Part shown: piece by piece, positions 5,334-5,970 of the stretch
Layout of the letters: every line of letters begins with the position of its first letter
How positions within the stretch are numbered: the first letter of the stretch is position 1
Assembly: GCA_964487415.1 (NCBI GenBank)
Contig: CAZAPQ010000055.1
Location: forward strand, 1 to 5,970
Direction: 5' to 3'
Source of the DNA: DRVV01 sp964487415
GTDB taxonomy: Archaea; Thermoproteota; Bathyarchaeia; Bathyarchaeales; Bathycorpusculaceae
DNA length: 5,970 nt
Translations under genes and position numbers: made by a program
Notes under the pieces: generated by a model
What the model was told of the DNA's origin: nothing
Databases searched by the model: none
What the model saw: the letters and a program-made list of their open reading frames with translations, nothing else

Positions 5334-5548
5334 GCTCTTGCCAGTAACATGCTGAAACCACCAAGCCCGCTATGCAAACCTTTTCTTTTTGCGAACATTA
5401 GAAAAGTCTAATAACTTCAAGCGGAAGATAAAGGGTTCAAGCATACCATTCATCCGCAATAGGGGAATGTAGTAATGTTACGCGGTGCTTTCTGCGTCAA
5501 TTTGGCAAATGTTTGGCAAGGGCGCGGCCAATAACTACACTAAATTTG

Positions 5549-5586
5549 GCTTAGCGTTGTCGTTGTAGCAGCAGTCTAGGCTAAGC
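5549..5586. terminator. Inverted repeat spanning the reverse gyrase stop codon
   Basis: GCTTAGC (5549-5555) pairs perfectly with GCTAAGC (5580-5586) across 24 bases. The right arm includes the TAG stop of the topoisomerase gene (5583-5581, minus strand), so an RNA hairpin would form exactly at its 3' end. It could aid termination or protect the mRNA end. There is no clear T-run directly after it on the minus strand. Confidence 0.35.
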
Positions 5587-5970
5587 ATTCCTAATTTCTA
5601 ATATTTCCTTGTATAATTCTTTGAGGACTTCCCGGTAGTCCGCTTTTCCCTGCTCTATCATGTCCATTAGCGATTCAAGTCTTTGTGTTGTCTCCTCAGA
5701 GGTATACCTTCCAAACTTTGAACTCAGGTACGTGTAGACCCTATAGCCTAATTTTGTGCTGATTAGCCTATTTCTTTTTTCAATTGCATATCGCCTTTCT
5801 AGTATTGTTGCAATTGTCTTGGCGTACGTGCTTGGCCTGCCAATACCCCTTTCTTTCATTAGCGCGATTATCTCGCCTTGTGTGAAGAGCCTTGCAGATG
5901 GTAAATGCAAAAGTCTTGCAGAGTTTAAAGTATATTCTCCCTCTTCTACTGCGTTTACAGTTCTTATTGG
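5581..5970 (-). CDS. rgy: Reverse gyrase, C-terminal end (partial)
   Basis: The gene enters from the right edge in frame; the last 129 codons and the TAG are present and everything upstream is outside. The visible part is the C-terminal type IA topoisomerase segment. It opens PIRTVNAVEEGEYT, then has LFTQGEIIALMKERGIGRPSTYAKTIATILERRY, where GIGRPSTYA is a conserved type IA motif, then STKLGYRVYTYLSSKFGRYTSEETTQRLESLMDMIEQGKADYREVLKELYKEI to the end. Archaeal TopA usually has a GTKATR-like motif here. GRPSTYAK with the YxEVLxELYxEI tail matches reverse gyrase, which introduces positive supercoils using ATP and occurs in thermophiles. A bacterial-type topoisomerase I is the alternative, because the helicase-like N-terminal half is not visible. 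A TTG at 5910 is an internal Leu codon, not the start. Confidence 0.8.
   Translation of the reverse strand, partial: PIRTVNAVEEGEYTLNSARLLHLPSARLFTQGEIIALMKERGIGRPSTYAKTIATILERRYAIEKRNRLISTKLGYRVYTYLSSKFGRYTSEETTQRLESLMDMIEQGKADYREVLKELYKEILEIRNA

Noticed and set aside
1..5970. CRISPR array, insertion sequence or transposase
   Set aside because: No regularly spaced repeats, terminal inverted repeats with target duplications, or transposase motifs were seen.

Overview
This looks like DNA from a thermophilic archaeon, probably a metagenome or draft-assembly contig. The evidence is archaeal BRE/TATA promoters, a CCA-encoding proline tRNA with an apparent bulge-helix-bulge intron at a non-canonical site, several double zinc-ribbon proteins of archaeal style, and the C-terminal end of what reads as reverse gyrase, the hallmark enzyme of thermophiles. 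A TACK-type lineage (for example Bathyarchaeia-like) is a guess based mainly on the odd intron position. The lineage cannot be fixed from this window.

Layout. Bases 1-179 are an assembly artefact: an almost exact second copy of the tRNA 3' part and its downstream flank runs into a 32-base Illumina adapter. Trustworthy genomic sequence probably begins at 180. A tRNA promoter and tRNA-Pro(TGG) follow (243-350), then about 325 bases without a convincing gene, which end in a promoter for a two-helix membrane protein with a PH-like C-terminal half (677-1351, plus strand). All later genes are on the minus strand. In transcription order from the right edge they are: the reverse gyrase C-terminus (5970-5581, partial), a small single-helix double zinc-ribbon protein (5286-4954), a DUF2085-type membrane protein (4583-4131), a two-helix membrane HExxH metalloprotease (3750-2263), and a three-zinc-ribbon protein (2258-1458).

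How the genes work together. The protease and the three-ribbon protein form a tight two-gene operon. Four bases separate them, and the Shine-Dalgarno for the second lies inside the last codons of the first. The protease is predicted to have a sensor-like domain outside the cell, a second membrane helix, and its zinc catalytic domain in the cytoplasm. The soluble zinc-ribbon partner is a natural candidate for adaptor, substrate or regulator. This pair is the best candidate for an undescribed system here, but its function is inferred from architecture only. The other minus-strand genes have separate putative promoters and look independent. The membrane/zinc-ribbon theme recurs, but no shared pathway is demonstrated.
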